From: Woeseiaceae bacterium
GTDB taxonomy: Bacteria > Pseudomonadota > Gammaproteobacteria > Steroidobacterales > Woeseiaceae
NCBI GenBank assembly: GCA_021773055.1
Contig: JAJFKV010000071.1
Span: forward strand, 62,001 to 126,000
Reading direction: 5' to 3'
DNA: 64,000 nt
Shown here: positions 9,363 to 20,291 of the stretch, in pieces
How positions within the stretch are numbered: the first letter of the stretch is position 1
Layout: each line of letters starts with the position of its first letter
Notes under the pieces: model-generated
Database searches by the model: none
Told to the model about the DNA's origin: nothing
The model's input: the letters and a program-made list of their open reading frames with translations, nothing else
Program-made: the position numbers and the translations under genes

Positions 9363-9914
9363 ATGTTCGGTCATACAAACGAGCCATTTTCTCTCTCACG
9401 CGACGTCACGGCGGTCATTATTCCTGCGGGCGAGGAAATAGTACTGCGCGAAGGCACCAATGGGTTTATCACTCAGTCCCTGGGCGGCAGCTTCACAATT
9501 TATGTCGAAGGCAATTTATTTCGAGTATCGGGTACTAATGCCGATGCACTGGGCAAAGACCCTGTTCCACCACCCAGGATTCCGGTCAACGCAACGGACA
9601 CCGATATCGAAGCGGTGATTTGGGAGCAACTAAAGACCTGTTACGACCCCGAGATACCGGTGGATATCGTAAACCTCGGTCTCATTTATCGCTGCGAGAT
9701 TATGTCTCTGGGTAATGGCGATCGTACGGTCAGCGTGGACATGACGCTGACCGCGCCAGGCTGCGGCATGGGGGATGTTCTGGTTGCCGACGCCCGGGAG
9801 AAAATAGCAATCATTCCAACCATTTCCGATGTCAGGGTCGAGTTGGTGTTTGATCCGCCCTGGAATGTCGGCATGATGTCAGATGAAGCACGCTTACAGA
9901 CAGGTTTAATGTAA
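9363..9914 (+). CDS. sufT: Fe-S maturation factor SufT (DUF59 protein)
   Basis: A 183-residue protein with an N-terminal extension and a C-terminal MIP18/DUF59 domain. SufT helps late Fe-S cluster assembly or transfer; its exact reaction is not settled. The DUF59 signature is clear: CYDPEIPVDIVNLGLIY, TLTAPGCGMGDVL with the conserved Cys, and VFDPPWNVGMMSDEAR. The start at 9363 follows AAGGA at good spacing; the frame is open upstream inside sufU but without support. It is the last gene of the SUF operon. Confidence 0.93.
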   Translation: MFGHTNEPFSLSRDVTAVIIPAGEEIVLREGTNGFITQSLGGSFTIYVEGNLFRVSGTNADALGKDPVPPPRIPVNATDTDIEAVIWEQLKTCYDPEIPVDIVNLGLIYRCEIMSLGNGDRTVSVDMTLTAPGCGMGDVLVADAREKIAIIPTISDVRVELVFDPPWNVGMMSDEARLQTGLM

Positions 9915-9938
9915 TTTCTAATATATTCGTTTAATAAT

Positions 9939-10430
9939 ATGAAAATACTGACATTAGTTAGGCACGCGAAATCCAGCTGGAACGACACGAATCTGAGTGA
10001 CCGCGAGCGGCCGCTGAACAAACGCGGTGAGCGTGACGCGCCCGTCATGGGCCAGCGGATCGTCAATCACGGCATCCGGCCATCCCTGATCATCGCCAGT
10101 CCGGCAGTACGCGCGTGGACGACGGCAAAGATTATTGCGCACGAAATCGCTTATCCGCTTGAATTCCTGCAGCGTGAGGACTCGCTCTACCTTGCGTCCC
10201 TCGATGACCTTCTCGATGCGGTCATCGCGCAAGATATTGGCTTTAGCAGTCTGATGGTGGTCGGCCATAACCCGGGGATGACCGATTTCGCGAACTTTCT
10301 GCTCCCGGGAATCACTAACAACCTGCCAACGGCTGGCGTGGTGTCAGTGCAAGTAGACCGCGAAGACTGGCAATTGCATACACAAGCAAAGGTGGAGCTA
10401 CTTGCTTACGACTACCCCAAACTGACTTAA
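9939..10430 (+). CDS. sixA: SixA-like phosphohistidine phosphatase
   Basis: A 163-residue histidine-phosphatase-superfamily protein. The catalytic RHG-type motif appears as TLVRHAKSSWND, followed by LSDRERPLNKRGERDAPVMG and the second catalytic histidine in VVGHNPGM. SixA removes phosphate from phosphohistidine, for example in phosphotransfer domains and nitrogen-PTS proteins. The gene sits 24 bases after sufT on the same strand, so it may be read through from the SUF operon, but nothing ties it functionally to Fe-S assembly. The target protein cannot be told from sequence. Confidence 0.9.
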   Translation: MKILTLVRHAKSSWNDTNLSDRERPLNKRGERDAPVMGQRIVNHGIRPSLIIASPAVRAWTTAKIIAHEIAYPLEFLQREDSLYLASLDDLLDAVIAQDIGFSSLMVVGHNPGMTDFANFLLPGITNNLPTAGVVSVQVDREDWQLHTQAKVELLAYDYPKLT

Positions 10431-10456
10431 CGCTGCAGCGAGTCAACACACGTAGA

Positions 10457-11815
10457 TCAGCATTCCGGAACGTTAACGGCCAGCCCACCCTGCGATGTTT
10501 CTTTGTAGTGCGTCGACATGTCGTTTCCCGTCTGCCGCATCGTCTCGATGACCTGGTCCAGCGTCACCTTGTGCGTACCATCGCCGTGCATAGCTAGCTG
10601 TGCTGCATTGATCGCCTTCACTGCGCCCATTGCGTTGCGTTCGATGCAGGGGATTTGCACCAGGCCGCCTATCGGGTCGCAGGTGAGACCCAGGTTGTGT
10701 TCCATACCAATCTCGGCCGCTTCCTCAACATGATCGTTCGAGCCACCCAAAGCCGCCGCCAGGCCGCCGGCTGCCATTGAACATGCGACACCCACTTCAC
10801 CCTGACAGCCCATCTCGGCACCTGAAATCGACGCGTTGGTTTTGTAAAGCACACCGATCGCGCCGGCTGTGAGCATATATCGGCGCACGCCCTCCTCGTC
10901 GGCATTCGGAATGAATTTTTCATAGAACATCAGCACGGCGGGAATGATGCCGGCCGCACCATTGGTTGGCGACGTTACGACGCGACCACCGGCCGCATTT
11001 TCTTCATTAACGGCGATTGCGTAAGCGTTCACCCATTCCAGCGCGTGCAGCGGCGACGGTTCGACGGTTTGTGACAAGGTCTTGCTCAACTTCGGAGCTC
11101 GCCGCAATACAGACATGTTGCCCGGCAATACGCCCTCTGTCCGCAATCCGCGAGCCACACAATCACGCATTGCCTGACAAATAGATGCGAGACGTTCCTC
11201 AACCTCATCGGCCGTTCGCCAGGTCGTCTCGTTGCGGTAGATTAGCTCTGCGATCGTCAGACCATTCTCTTCAGCGCACCTCAACAAGGACTCACTGCTG
11301 TTGTACGGAAGCGGTGGCGCGCCCTCCTGTGTCACAGGTTCCGGGTCATCGTTCTTTGCGATGAAGCCACCACCGAGAGAATAATAAAGGTCTTCGGCCA
11401 GGATCTCGCCCGTTCCCGATTTGGCCGCGAAGCGCAACCCGTTGGTATGGCGTGGCAATTCACTTTCGAAATTGAAAACCAGGTCCGATGCCGGATCGAA
11501 GTTGAGTTCGCCGAGGCCAGGAATGTCGATACGTTTGTCGGCATGTATCTTCTGCAGGCGATCGTTAACGGCGTCCGGATCGATCGTCTCTGGCGTAGAA
11601 CCTTCAAGCCCAAGTAACACGGCAGAATCGGTGCCATGACCCTTGCCGGTCCAGGCCAGCGAGCCATGCAATGACACCTCGATACTCGCGACGTCACCCG
11701 CCAAATCGCCGAGGCTGTCGATGAATGCGCCCGCTGCCTTCATGGGCCCAACCGTATGAGAGCTTGATGGCCCTATACCTATCTTGAAAATATCAAAAAT
11801 GCTGACCGCTGCCAC
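10457..11815 (-). CDS. sdaA: L-serine ammonia-lyase (single-chain, [4Fe-4S])
   Basis: Deaminates L-serine to pyruvate using a catalytic [4Fe-4S] cluster. The N-terminal domain starts [21 protein letters not shown], and the C-terminal catalytic domain has the cluster cysteines in [16 protein letters not shown] and [14 protein letters not shown] chose the GTG at 11815 (452 residues), because the conserved domain begins right there, although its ribosome-binding site is weak. An ATG at 11854 inside putA is possible. It lies eight bases after the putA stop codon, so serine and proline catabolism are probably co-transcribed. Its cluster depends on Fe-S assembly such as the SUF operon nearby. Confidence 0.95.
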   Translation of the reverse strand: MAAVSIFDIFKIGIGPSSSHTVGPMKAAGAFIDSLGDLAGDVASIEVSLHGSLAWTGKGHGTDSAVLLGLEGSTPETIDPDAVNDRLQKIHADKRIDIPGLGELNFDPASDLVFNFESELPRHTNGLRFAAKSGTGEILAEDLYYSLGGGFIAKNDDPEPVTQEGAPPLPYNSSESLLRCAEENGLTIAELIYRNETTWRTADEVEERLASICQAMRDCVARGLRTEGVLPGNMSVLRRAPKLSKTLSQTVEPSPLHALEWVNAYAIAVNEENAAGGRVVTSPTNGAAGIIPAVLMFYEKFIPNADEEGVRRYMLTAGAIGVLYKTNASISGAEMGCQGEVGVACSMAAGGLAAALGGSNDHVEEAAEIGMEHNLGLTCDPIGGLVQIPCIERNAMGAVKAINAAQLAMHGDGTHKVTLDQVIETMRQTGNDMSTHYKETSQGGLAVNVPEC

Positions 11816-11822
11816 TGTTTCG

Positions 11823-14800
11823 TCAGTCCGTGCCCAGCGACAGCAGGCTTGCATTGCCGCCAACCGCTGAAACGTTGTTGCTGATTGTGTATTCCGTGCC
11901 AAATCGCTGCAGGTAGTGCGGACCGCCCGCTTTGGGTCCGGTACCCGAAAGGCCTCGGCCACCAAATGGCTGCACGCCGACAACCGCACCGATCATGTTG
12001 CGGTTGATGTAGATGTTGCCAGCACCCGACGCCTTCGCCAAACCCTCTACCCGTGAATCAATGCGAGTATGCAGGCCCATTGTCAGTCCATAGCCTGTGG
12101 CGTTAACTGCCTGAACGGTTTCATCGAGCTTCTTGCCTTTGAATTTCATGACGTGCAATACCGGGCCGAATACTTCGCGCTGCAGCGCATCGATGCTGTC
12201 TATTTCGATCAGCGTAGGCGCGAAGAATGTGCCTGCGTTCGTTGCGTCCGGCAACGCACACCGATGCACAATCCGCGCCTCTTTGCCCATGCGTTCGACA
12301 TGCGCTGTCAGCAAGTCTCGCGCCTCATCATCGATTGCGGGGCCGACATCGGTAGAGAGATGTTTGGGATCGCCTATATCCAGTTCGTCCATATAGCCTA
12401 TAAGCAGTTCCAGTGTGCGCGGCTCGATTTCCTCCTGAACACACAACAATCGCAAAGCTGAACAGCGTTGTCCGGCACTGTTAAACGCCGAATAGACGCT
12501 GTCATGCACGACCTGCTCTGGCAGTGCTGAACTGTCCACGAACATGGCGTTCTGACCGCCGGTCTCGGCGATCAATATCCCGATCGGTCCGTCGCGATGC
12601 GCCAGAGTCTGATTGATCAGCCGAGCAGTCTCTGTGGATCCTGTAAAGGCCACTCCGGCCACTCTCGGATCGGCCACGGCGCGCCCGCCGATAGTCGCGC
12701 CATCTCCCGGTAGAAAATGCAGGACGTCGGCAGGAATACCCGCCGCCAACATTAACTGCACGGCACGAAAAGCGACCAGCGGTGTTTGCTCCGCCGGCTT
12801 TGCAATGACAGCGTTACCGGCGGCAAGTGCTGCCGCGACCTGGCCCGTGAAGATCGCCAGCGGGAAGTTCCAGGGACTGATACAAACAAATACACCGCGA
12901 CCCCGCATTCCGTAACTGTTGCGCTCCCCGGTGGGGCCCGGCATCACGATTGGAGCACCGAAGTGCGCCAGCGATTGCGCAGCGTAGTAACGAATGAAGT
13001 CGACTGCCTCGCGTAACTCCGAGATTGCATCAGGAATTGTCTTGCCCGCTTCGCGGACACATAGTTCCAGGAGTTCGGCAGAATTTTCTTCAAAAAGGTC
13101 CGCGGCCTTATTCAATATCGTAGCGCGGTCTGCCGCGGCTATACGATTCCAGGCCACCTGTCCTGCCACCGCTACTTTCAGCGCTATGTCGACATGTTCT
13201 TCGCGCGCCAATACGCAAGTGCCAACTATCTCATCCGTGTTGGCCGGATTGACCGACGCGATTTCGTCACCCGATTGCTCCTTCCCGGCGACAATCGGAC
13301 GAGCTTTCAGTTGCTTGCTTCCAAGGGCTTCCATATCGCCGAGCAGTTTGCGGCTTACGTTTCGATCCGCGAGATTGAATCCTCTTGAGTTCGTACGCTC
13401 TGGCTGAAATATATCCGCGGGCCGAACGATGCGCGGGTGCGGCAGGCAATCATGTTCGCGCGCGAGTTCGATCGGATCGGCAACGATGTCCTGCACATCG
13501 ATCGACTCATCGACAATGCGATTGACAAATGATGTATTGGAACCGTTTTCAAGAAGACGCCTGACCAGATACGGCAACAAGTCCTCGTGACTGCCAACCG
13601 GTGCGTACACACGGCAAGGTCGGTCGTGTTTCTCCGGATCTACAACTTCGGCGTACAGTTCTTCGCCCATTCCATGCAGACGCTGGAACTCATAATCGCG
13701 ACGAGAACCGGCGTAATGCAGGACACTCGCGAGCGTGTGCGCGTTGTGTGTCGCGAATTGCGCGTAAATCTTGTCGCCCGCATCCAGAGCCTGGCGTGCT
13801 GCCGCCAGGTAGGAAATGTCGGAGTGTGACTTGCGTGTAAAGACAGGATAGCTCTCGATACCGCGTTCCTGCGCCAGTTTTATTTCCGAATCCCAGTACG
13901 CACCCTTGACCAGTCGTACCGGGATGCGCCGCCCAACATCCCCCGCCAGATCTGCCAGGAAGCGAACACTGTCACGACCACGACGCAGATAGGTCTGAAC
14001 CGCCAATCCGAAGCCGTCCCAGCCATCCAACGCCGGATCACGATAAACAGCCTCGAAAATATTTAGCCACATTTCCAGGCGGTCGGCCTCTTCCGAGTCG
14101 ATGGTCAGGCCGATGCCGATTTTCTTGGCATGTATCGCGAGTTCGAGTACCTCTGGAACCAGCTCCTTCATCACCCGTTCTTCATGAGTGAATTCATAAC
14201 GTGGATGCAATGCCGAGAGCTTGACGGAGATACCGGGGGCTGCGAATACATCCGTCGCGGGCCCGTCCATCGATTTGCCGATGCTCTCAATACCGCTGTG
14301 ATAATTATCAAGGTAGCGTTGGGCGTCTGCCGAGGTCAGCGCAGACTCGCCCAGCATGTCGTAGGAGTGCCGATACGGAAAAACTTCGTTTTTCGATGAG
14401 CGCTTGATGGCTTCCGAAATTGTACGGCCCATAACAAACTGGTGGCCCATAATCTTCATGGCCTGGCGCATCGCCGTCCGCACCAGCGGCTCGCCTGCTC
14501 GACTGACCATCTTACCGAGCACCTGCCCCGGATTGCTCTTGGCCAGTTCATCCAGTGTCAGCATTTGCCCTGTCAGCATCAGTCCCCAGGTGGAAGCGTT
14601 GACGAACAGTGAATCACTCGCACCCAGATGATTTTTCCACTCCGCCGATGTTATTTTGTCAGCGATAAGCCTGTCCGCCGTATCCGCGTCCGGGATGCGT
14701 AGCAAAGCTTCCGCGATACACATCAGCAATATGCCCTCTGCGGAAGAGAGATCGTATTGCTGCAGGAACGCCTCAATGCCGCCATCTGCCTTCGAATTCT

Positions 14801-14975
14801 CGCGGACAGCAGCGACAAGTTGCGCTGCGGTGGTCTGAATCTTCTGGCGGCCTGCCGCACCGGGATCGGCCATATCGGCCAGTTCGCGGACCAGAGTTGC
14901 CTCATCCGCGAGGAACGAATCATTGATGTATGAAATTCTGCCGTCACGGGCAGCTGGCTGATCAACAAAGCTCAT
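11823..14975 (-). CDS. putA: Bifunctional proline dehydrogenase / P5C dehydrogenase PutA
   Basis: About 1050 residues. The N-terminal half is FAD-dependent proline dehydrogenase (SVKLSALHPRYE, RLVKGAYWDSEIK, YAQFATHNAHT). The C-terminal half is an aldehyde dehydrogenase, delta-1-pyrroline-5-carboxylate dehydrogenase, with VFVCISPWNFPLAIF, ETGGQNAMF and catalytic cysteine in FNSAGQRCSALRLL. Together they oxidise proline to glutamate with substrate channelling. It lacks the N-terminal ribbon-helix-helix DNA-binding domain of E. coli PutA and the long C-terminal domain of trifunctional forms. The start at 14975 has GGAG eight bases upstream. It is divergent from kbl. Confidence 0.97.
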   Translation of the reverse strand: MSFVDQPAARDGRISYINDSFLADEATLVRELADMADPGAAGRQKIQTTAAQLVAAVRENSKADGGIEAFLQQYDLSSAEGILLMCIAEALLRIPDADTADRLIADKITSAEWKNHLGASDSLFVNASTWGLMLTGQMLTLDELAKSNPGQVLGKMVSRAGEPLVRTAMRQAMKIMGHQFVMGRTISEAIKRSSKNEVFPYRHSYDMLGESALTSADAQRYLDNYHSGIESIGKSMDGPATDVFAAPGISVKLSALHPRYEFTHEERVMKELVPEVLELAIHAKKIGIGLTIDSEEADRLEMWLNIFEAVYRDPALDGWDGFGLAVQTYLRRGRDSVRFLADLAGDVGRRIPVRLVKGAYWDSEIKLAQERGIESYPVFTRKSHSDISYLAAARQALDAGDKIYAQFATHNAHTLASVLHYAGSRRDYEFQRLHGMGEELYAEVVDPEKHDRPCRVYAPVGSHEDLLPYLVRRLLENGSNTSFVNRIVDESIDVQDIVADPIELAREHDCLPHPRIVRPADIFQPERTNSRGFNLADRNVSRKLLGDMEALGSKQLKARPIVAGKEQSGDEIASVNPANTDEIVGTCVLAREEHVDIALKVAVAGQVAWNRIAAADRATILNKAADLFEENSAELLELCVREAGKTIPDAISELREAVDFIRYYAAQSLAHFGAPIVMPGPTGERNSYGMRGRGVFVCISPWNFPLAIFTGQVAAALAAGNAVIAKPAEQTPLVAFRAVQLMLAAGIPADVLHFLPGDGATIGGRAVADPRVAGVAFTGSTETARLINQTLAHRDGPIGILIAETGGQNAMFVDSSALPEQVVHDSVYSAFNSAGQRCSALRLLCVQEEIEPRTLELLIGYMDELDIGDPKHLSTDVGPAIDDEARDLLTAHVERMGKEARIVHRCALPDATNAGTFFAPTLIEIDSIDALQREVFGPVLHVMKFKGKKLDETVQAVNATGYGLTMGLHTRIDSRVEGLAKASGAGNIYINRNMIGAVVGVQPFGGRGLSGTGPKAGGPHYLQRFGTEYTISNNVSAVGGNASLLSLGTD

Positions 14976-15033
14976 GAAATGACTCCGAAGACCCACCTTC
15001 CGGGTGGCTTCAAAAAGGGTATCAAGGTCGGCG

Positions 15034-15091
15034 ATTATAGGATATTAACCTGGCCACGGGCATCGGTATTCGACCCATTTCGATATATAAT
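15034..15091. promoter_or_regulatory. Divergent promoter region for putA-sdaA and kbl-tdh
   Basis: The 146-base gap between putA and kbl contains a perfect TATAAT on each strand: minus-strand at 15034-15039 facing putA and plus-strand at 15086-15091 facing kbl. Neither has a good -35 at 17 bases, so an activator may be needed. A small hairpin (CCACC-GGTGG) lies in the putA leader at about 14992-15007. These are predictions from sequence only. Confidence 0.45.
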
Positions 15092-15121
15092 TTGTGCCCC
15101 GTTTACATCCTGGACAAGACC

Positions 15122-16318
15122 GTGTCGGAAGCCTTCTTCAAATCACTCGCAACCCAAACCGAAGCCCTCAAAAGTGAAGGCTTGTTTAAGTCCGAAAGAC
15201 TGATCGCCGGACCACAGCAGGCGGCTATTAGCGTCAGCGCCAATGGAGATACCAAAGAAGTCCTGAATCTCTGCGCGAATAACTATCTTGGGCTGGCTAA
15301 TCATCCGGAAGTCATCGCGGCTGCGCACAAAGCGCTCGACGGCTTCGGCTACGGTATGGCATCGGTACGCTTTATTTGCGGCACCCAGACCATCCACAAG
15401 CAGCTGGAGGATCGTATCAGCGCCTTTCTCGGCACTGAAGATACGATCCTGTATCCATCCTGTTTTGATGCCAACGGTGGTCTGTTCGAGACATTGCTCG
15501 GCCCCGACGACGCGGTTATCAGTGACGCGCTGAATCACGCCAGCATCATCGACGGTATTCGGCTCTGTAAAGCGCAACGACTTCGATACGCGAATGATGA
15601 TATGTCGGATCTTGACGAAAAACTGAAAGAAGCGGCGACTGCCAAAAACCGCTTGATCGTCAGCGACGGTGTGTTTTCGATGGACGGCACCATAGCGAGC
15701 CTCGACAAGATCTGTAACCTGGCCGACAAGCACGATGCGATGACGATGATCGACGACTGCCATGCCGCAGGATTTCTTGGCGAAAACGGCCGCGGCACCC
15801 ACGAGTATCGTGGCGTGATGGGCCGTATTGACATCATTACCGGCACGCTGGGCAAAGCGTTAGGCGGAGCTTCAGGTGGTTACACGTCCGGCCGCAAAGA
15901 ACTGGTTGCCTGGCTGCGGCAGCGCTCCCGCCCCTATCTGTTCTCAAATTCCGTAGCACCGATGATCGCTGCTACGTCGATCGCCGTTCTGGACTTGCTT
16001 GAACGCGATAATTCGCTGCAACAGCAACTGCACAGCAATGCCGCTTATTTCCGCGAGAAAATGACCGAACGCGGTTTCGACCTGAAACCGGGTGAACACC
16101 CGATCATCCCCGTGATGCTCGGCGACGCGGTGTTGGCAACCCGCATGGCCGACATGCTTCTTGAGCGCGGCGTGTACGTAGTCGGTTTCTCTTTTCCCGT
16201 AGTGCCGAAGGGCCAGGCCAGAATCCGAACCCAGATGTCGGCTGGACTCACTCACGAGCAACTGGACAAAGCGATCGATGCGTTTACCGAAGTCGGTCGC
16301 GAACTCAACGTTATCTAG
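15122..16318 (+). CDS. kbl: Glycine C-acetyltransferase (2-amino-3-ketobutyrate CoA ligase)
   Basis: A 398-residue PLP enzyme of the alpha-oxoamine synthase family. It cleaves 2-amino-3-oxobutyrate with CoA to glycine and acetyl-CoA, the second step of threonine breakdown. Motifs include [12 protein letters not shown], the PLP lysine in [34 protein letters not shown] and [17 protein letters not shown] chose GTG at 15122, because it gives exactly the length and start of E. coli Kbl; the frame is open 30 bases further upstream. tdh follows after eight bases, forming the usual kbl-tdh operon. Confidence 0.97.
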   Translation: MSEAFFKSLATQTEALKSEGLFKSERLIAGPQQAAISVSANGDTKEVLNLCANNYLGLANHPEVIAAAHKALDGFGYGMASVRFICGTQTIHKQLEDRISAFLGTEDTILYPSCFDANGGLFETLLGPDDAVISDALNHASIIDGIRLCKAQRLRYANDDMSDLDEKLKEAATAKNRLIVSDGVFSMDGTIASLDKICNLADKHDAMTMIDDCHAAGFLGENGRGTHEYRGVMGRIDIITGTLGKALGGASGGYTSGRKELVAWLRQRSRPYLFSNSVAPMIAATSIAVLDLLERDNSLQQQLHSNAAYFREKMTERGFDLKPGEHPIIPVMLGDAVLATRMADMLLERGVYVVGFSFPVVPKGQARIRTQMSAGLTHEQLDKAIDAFTEVGRELNVI

Positions 16319-16326
16319 GACGAGCA

Positions 16327-17352
16327 ATGAAAGCACTGGTAAAAGCCAAGGCCGAACGTGGTATTTGGATGCAGGACATCGACAAACCGGATGTTGGCCA
16401 CAACGATGTACTGATCAAGATAAGACGAACGGCGATCTGCGGCACCGATATTCACATCTTTAAATGGGACGAATGGGCTCAGGCAACGATTCCGGTGCCA
16501 CTTGCGGTTGGCCATGAGTTCTTCGGTGAAATCGTGGAAATGGGCATTGAAGTTCGTGGCTTCGAAGTTGGCGATCGTGTCTCGGCGGAAGGACACATTA
16601 CCTGCGGAATTTGTCGCAATTGCCGCGCCGGTCGTCGCCATCTGTGCATGAACACGGTGGGTGTTGGCGTGAATCGTCCAGGCGCATTCGCGGAATACTT
16701 GTCTGTTCCGGCATTCAATGTATTTAAACTCCCCGATGCCATAGGCGATGACATGGCATCGATATTGGATCCGCTGGGCAACGCAACGCATACCGCATTA
16801 TCTTTCGACCTCGTCGGCGAGGATGTACTGATCACAGGGGCAGGACCCATCGGTATCATGGCTGTCGCTATAGCCAAGTACGCTGGCGCGCGACATGTGG
16901 TTATCACCGACGTCAACGACTACCGACTGGAACTCGCGAAAAAAATGGGTGCGACGGCGGCTATAAACGTAACTACAGACTTGCTGGACAAAGCCATGCT
17001 CGATCTCGGCATGGAAGAAGGCTTCGACGTTGGAATGGAAATGTCTGGTAATCCCCAAGCCTTCGGCGACATGCTGCGGACCATGCATCATGGCGGCAAA
17101 GTCGCGATCCTCGGTATTCTACCGCCCGACACCGCGATCGACTGGAACCAGGTTATCTTCAAGGGCCTCGAACTGAAAGGGGTTTACGGTCGCGAGATGT
17201 TCGAGACCTGGTACAAGATGTCGAGCATGCTGCAAAGCGGTTTGAACATCGAGCCGATCATCACGCATCATTTTCCGATCGACGAATACCTGCCTGCTTT
17301 CGAACTCATGGAATCGGGGCAGACCGGCAAGGTCATACTGAACTGGGATTAG
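16327..17352 (+). CDS. tdh: L-threonine 3-dehydrogenase
   Basis: A 341-residue zinc-dependent medium-chain dehydrogenase. It oxidises threonine with NAD to 2-amino-3-oxobutyrate, the substrate of the neighbouring Kbl. It has the catalytic zinc site ([25 protein letters not shown]), the structural zinc cysteines in [15 protein letters not shown] and the Rossmann segment [18 protein letters not shown]. Length matches E. coli Tdh exactly. Its stop overlaps the stop of the convergent sppA by four bases. Confidence 0.97.
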   Translation: MKALVKAKAERGIWMQDIDKPDVGHNDVLIKIRRTAICGTDIHIFKWDEWAQATIPVPLAVGHEFFGEIVEMGIEVRGFEVGDRVSAEGHITCGICRNCRAGRRHLCMNTVGVGVNRPGAFAEYLSVPAFNVFKLPDAIGDDMASILDPLGNATHTALSFDLVGEDVLITGAGPIGIMAVAIAKYAGARHVVITDVNDYRLELAKKMGATAAINVTTDLLDKAMLDLGMEEGFDVGMEMSGNPQAFGDMLRTMHHGGKVAILGILPPDTAIDWNQVIFKGLELKGVYGREMFETWYKMSSMLQSGLNIEPIITHHFPIDEYLPAFELMESGQTGKVILNWD

Positions 17353-19202
17353 TCGATTTCGCAGAAACAGTGTGAGTAGACCCCCTTCGGATCATTGAAT
17401 TGCGACAGGCCCGCTAGTAGAGCTTCGAGTCTGTTGGCGAATGACTCGAGCGCGGATCGACCTCTCACCAATGCCTCAATATTCAGCCCGGCACTACTTG
17501 AAACCGCGAGTAAATCAAGCACCATCTGCTCTGTGGGTGACAGGCTTATTTCGATCAGCTTGCGGCCGTAATCGCCTTCTTCAAGACCTGCGAGTTCGGC
17601 CGCCGCGCGCACCGAGTCCTCGAAAGTACCGAGTGTGTCGACCAAGCCGTGCTCGAGTGCGTCCTGACCTGTCCAGATCTGGCCTTGGGCGACGCTATCG
17701 ACGAAGTCCTTTTCCATCCCGCGCTGGTCCGCTACACCGGAAATAAAATCATCATAGGCATCACCGATAATGAGTTGAAACAGCTCTTTCATCGGCTCCG
17801 ACATCTCACGATCGGGCCGTAACTGCCCAGCCCACGGCGTTGTTCCGACGCCGTCGGTCGTTACGCCAATGGCCTCCAATGTCCGTTGATAAGTCGGAAA
17901 CATGCCGAACACGCCTATCGAACCTGTCACCGTCGCCGGGCTGGCAATGATCTGATCGGCGACCACTGATATCCAGTAACCGCCCGACGCTGCGACGCTG
18001 CCCATTGATGCCACAACCGGTTTTCCCGCCGCTTGCAGCGCCACGATTTCGTGCGCAATGACCTCTGAAGCGAAAACGCTGCCACCTGGGCTGTCGACAC
18101 GCAAGACAACCGCCTTTACGGAATCATCAGAAAGCGCACGACGCAATAATCCGGCAGTCGAGGCACCACCGATCGTCCCTGACGGCTGTGATCCATTGAG
18201 AATATTTCCAACAGCGACGATTACAGCGACGTTTTCATCCTGCACGTCATTGCTATGCAGCAAGCGTATATTGCCCAGGTAGTCGGTTGAGTGTACGGAC
18301 GAATAATCGGTACTGTCGTCGGAGTCCTCGCCGGCGTACTCGGTAAGGATAGCTCTTAGCTCGGCATGGCCAACGAGTTCATCGACCAGTCCCAACTCAC
18401 GCGAGGCAACAGCAATATCACCCTTCGCCGCCGCGACATGCGCCACGAGATTCTGCGCGAAATCATCGATCGTGCCCTCTGGCAATTCTCGTGCTGCCTC
18501 AACATCCTGCTGGTACATGGTCCAGAATTGCCCGATAAGTCGAGTACGGGACTCCCGGTCTTCAGGCGACATATCCATACGAGTGTACGGCTCTACAAAA
18601 GACTTGTGCGTACCGACACGAAACACGTTCCAATCCAGCCGCAAGGTATCGATCGCTTCTTTGTAATAGCTTCTGAAGCCACCGTAGCCCTGCATGAACA
18701 CCATACCCTCCGGATGCATGTAGAGCTCATCGGCGTGTGCCGCCAAGTGGTAAGCCGACTGGCTGAAATAATCGGCGCTGGCAACGACAGGCTTTCCTGA
18801 CTCCTTAAAATCCTCGATCGCAACACCGATTCGACGCAACTTGCTCAGTCCACCACCGCCCATGGCGCTCAGCTCCAGGTGCAACGCTGAAATGCGATCA
18901 TCGGTCTTCGCGAATTCAAGCGCGTCGATAATATCCTGGACCAGGGTCTGCGGCGGCGCATCGCCGAGTAACTCAGCCACAGCTCTGTCATAGGAGTCGC
19001 CGTCGAGCTGCTCGACCAAAGGACCAACGGGCTGAATAAATAACGCAGCTTGCTGCGGCAAGATCGGTGCCGTTCCCGAAACCGCACCGAAGAAGATGAG
19101 AAACAGCATAACGAGCAGCAGCAAATGTAAGATTTTCCTGACGCCGTCCACACCGTGCCAGAGGCTGGATATCAGCCTGACTAAGAAATTCCTGCTACTC
19201 AT
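17349..19202 (-). CDS. sppA: Signal peptide peptidase SppA (67K type)
   Basis: A 617-residue membrane-anchored serine protease that degrades cleaved signal peptides in the cytoplasmic membrane. One N-terminal transmembrane segment (about residues 24-45) precedes two tandem peptidase S49 domains, as in E. coli SppA. The catalytic lysine is in [10 protein letters not shown] of the first domain and the nucleophile serine in [11 protein letters not shown] of the second, with [12 protein letters not shown] just before it. It lies 12 bases after the sugar dehydrogenase gene and may be the last gene of the TRAP transcription unit. Confidence 0.94.
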   Translation of the reverse strand: MSSRNFLVRLISSLWHGVDGVRKILHLLLLVMLFLIFFGAVSGTAPILPQQAALFIQPVGPLVEQLDGDSYDRAVAELLGDAPPQTLVQDIIDALEFAKTDDRISALHLELSAMGGGGLSKLRRIGVAIEDFKESGKPVVASADYFSQSAYHLAAHADELYMHPEGMVFMQGYGGFRSYYKEAIDTLRLDWNVFRVGTHKSFVEPYTRMDMSPEDRESRTRLIGQFWTMYQQDVEAARELPEGTIDDFAQNLVAHVAAAKGDIAVASRELGLVDELVGHAELRAILTEYAGEDSDDSTDYSSVHSTDYLGNIRLLHSNDVQDENVAVIVAVGNILNGSQPSGTIGGASTAGLLRRALSDDSVKAVVLRVDSPGGSVFASEVIAHEIVALQAAGKPVVASMGSVAASGGYWISVVADQIIASPATVTGSIGVFGMFPTYQRTLEAIGVTTDGVGTTPWAGQLRPDREMSEPMKELFQLIIGDAYDDFISGVADQRGMEKDFVDSVAQGQIWTGQDALEHGLVDTLGTFEDSVRAAAELAGLEEGDYGRKLIEISLSPTEQMVLDLLAVSSSAGLNIEALVRGRSALESFANRLEALLAGLSQFNDPKGVYSHCFCEID

Positions 19203-19214
19203 AAGATGTCGTCC

Positions 19215-20291
19215 TCAGTTCCTGCCTTGAGTGTAACTAATTCGATAGATCTTACCCCTATGATCATCACTGACCAGCATTGACCCGTCTTTAAGCACCA
19301 ACAAATCCACAGGGCGCCCGGATACCGACTCATTCTGTAGCCAGCCCGTGGCAAATGCTGCGTATTCGACCGGCACCCCGCCTTCAAGCCGGACTCGCGT
19401 AATGCGATAGCCTATTTTCTTTGACCGATTCCAGGACCCATGTTCCGCGATAAATATCTGCCCGCGATATTCGGCAGGAAACATTTCTCCGGTATAAAAA
19501 GTGACGCCCAGTGGCGCAACATGTGGACCTAGTTTCTGTGCGGGCGAGCGGTAGTCATCGCAGTCTTTGCCGCCACCAAACTTGGGGTCCAATAGCTCGC
19601 CAGCGTGACAATACGGAAATCCAAAATTCTGTCCTTGCCGAGTCACGTAGTTCAATTCATCGGGCGGCAGATCGTCACCCAACATATCGCGGCCGTTATC
19701 CGTAAACCACAAGTCCCCGGTCTGCGGATGCCAGGTAAAGCCTACAGAGTTACGGATGCCCTCGACATACAACTCTCTGTCGCCGCCATCCGCGTTCATA
19801 CGGACTATGCGTCCAAAGCCATCCGCCTCGCAAATATTGCAGGGGGAGCCAATACTGACATAAAGCTTGTTGTCCGGGCCGAACCCTATATAACGCCATC
19901 CGTGGTGCCGTTCCGACGGCAGTTTGATATCGAGTATTTCGGCATCCGGCACATCCCGCAAATACGATTCAATATTCTTGTAACGAGTAACCCGGTCTAT
20001 CTCTGCGACGTACAGATCACCCTGATGAAACGCTATCCCGTTGGGTGTATTAAGCCCATCAAGCAACTTGATGGTTTGAGTCTCGCCATCGTTGGCGATG
20101 ACCGCATACACGGATCGATCTCTGCGAGTTGAGACGAAGACAGTACCGTTATCGCCCAACGCCAGCGAGCGCGCGTTGGAAACATCGGCATACTCTTCGA
20201 TGACGAAGCCGGGTGGCAGCTCGATATCCTCGAGCGCCCAACTCATCACCGGCAACAAACACACGGTGGCAAAGCCCGCTAGTCGATTCAA
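19215..20291 (-). CDS. PQQ-type sugar/sorbosone dehydrogenase-like periplasmic protein
   Basis: A 358-residue beta-propeller protein of the glucose/sorbosone dehydrogenase family, with a signal peptide (cleaved near WALEDIELPPGF) and thus periplasmic. Family features include PNGIAFHQGDLYVAE, HHGWRYIGFGPDNKLYVSIG, a pair of cysteines in SPCNICEADGFGRI, TDNGRDMLGDD and the late IFIAEHGSWNRS segment. Members oxidise sugars or related alcohols with PQQ, but many have unknown substrates. Its start overlaps the TRAP large permease gene by four bases, which implies a link between oxidation and uptake of the same type of compound. No PQQ synthesis genes are in the window. Confidence 0.85.
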   Translation of the reverse strand: MNRLAGFATVCLLPVMSWALEDIELPPGFVIEEYADVSNARSLALGDNGTVFVSTRRDRSVYAVIANDGETQTIKLLDGLNTPNGIAFHQGDLYVAEIDRVTRYKNIESYLRDVPDAEILDIKLPSERHHGWRYIGFGPDNKLYVSIGSPCNICEADGFGRIVRMNADGGDRELYVEGIRNSVGFTWHPQTGDLWFTDNGRDMLGDDLPPDELNYVTRQGQNFGFPYCHAGELLDPKFGGGKDCDDYRSPAQKLGPHVAPLGVTFYTGEMFPAEYRGQIFIAEHGSWNRSKKIGYRITRVRLEGGVPVEYAAFATGWLQNESVSGRPVDLLVLKDGSMLVSDDHRGKIYRISYTQGRN

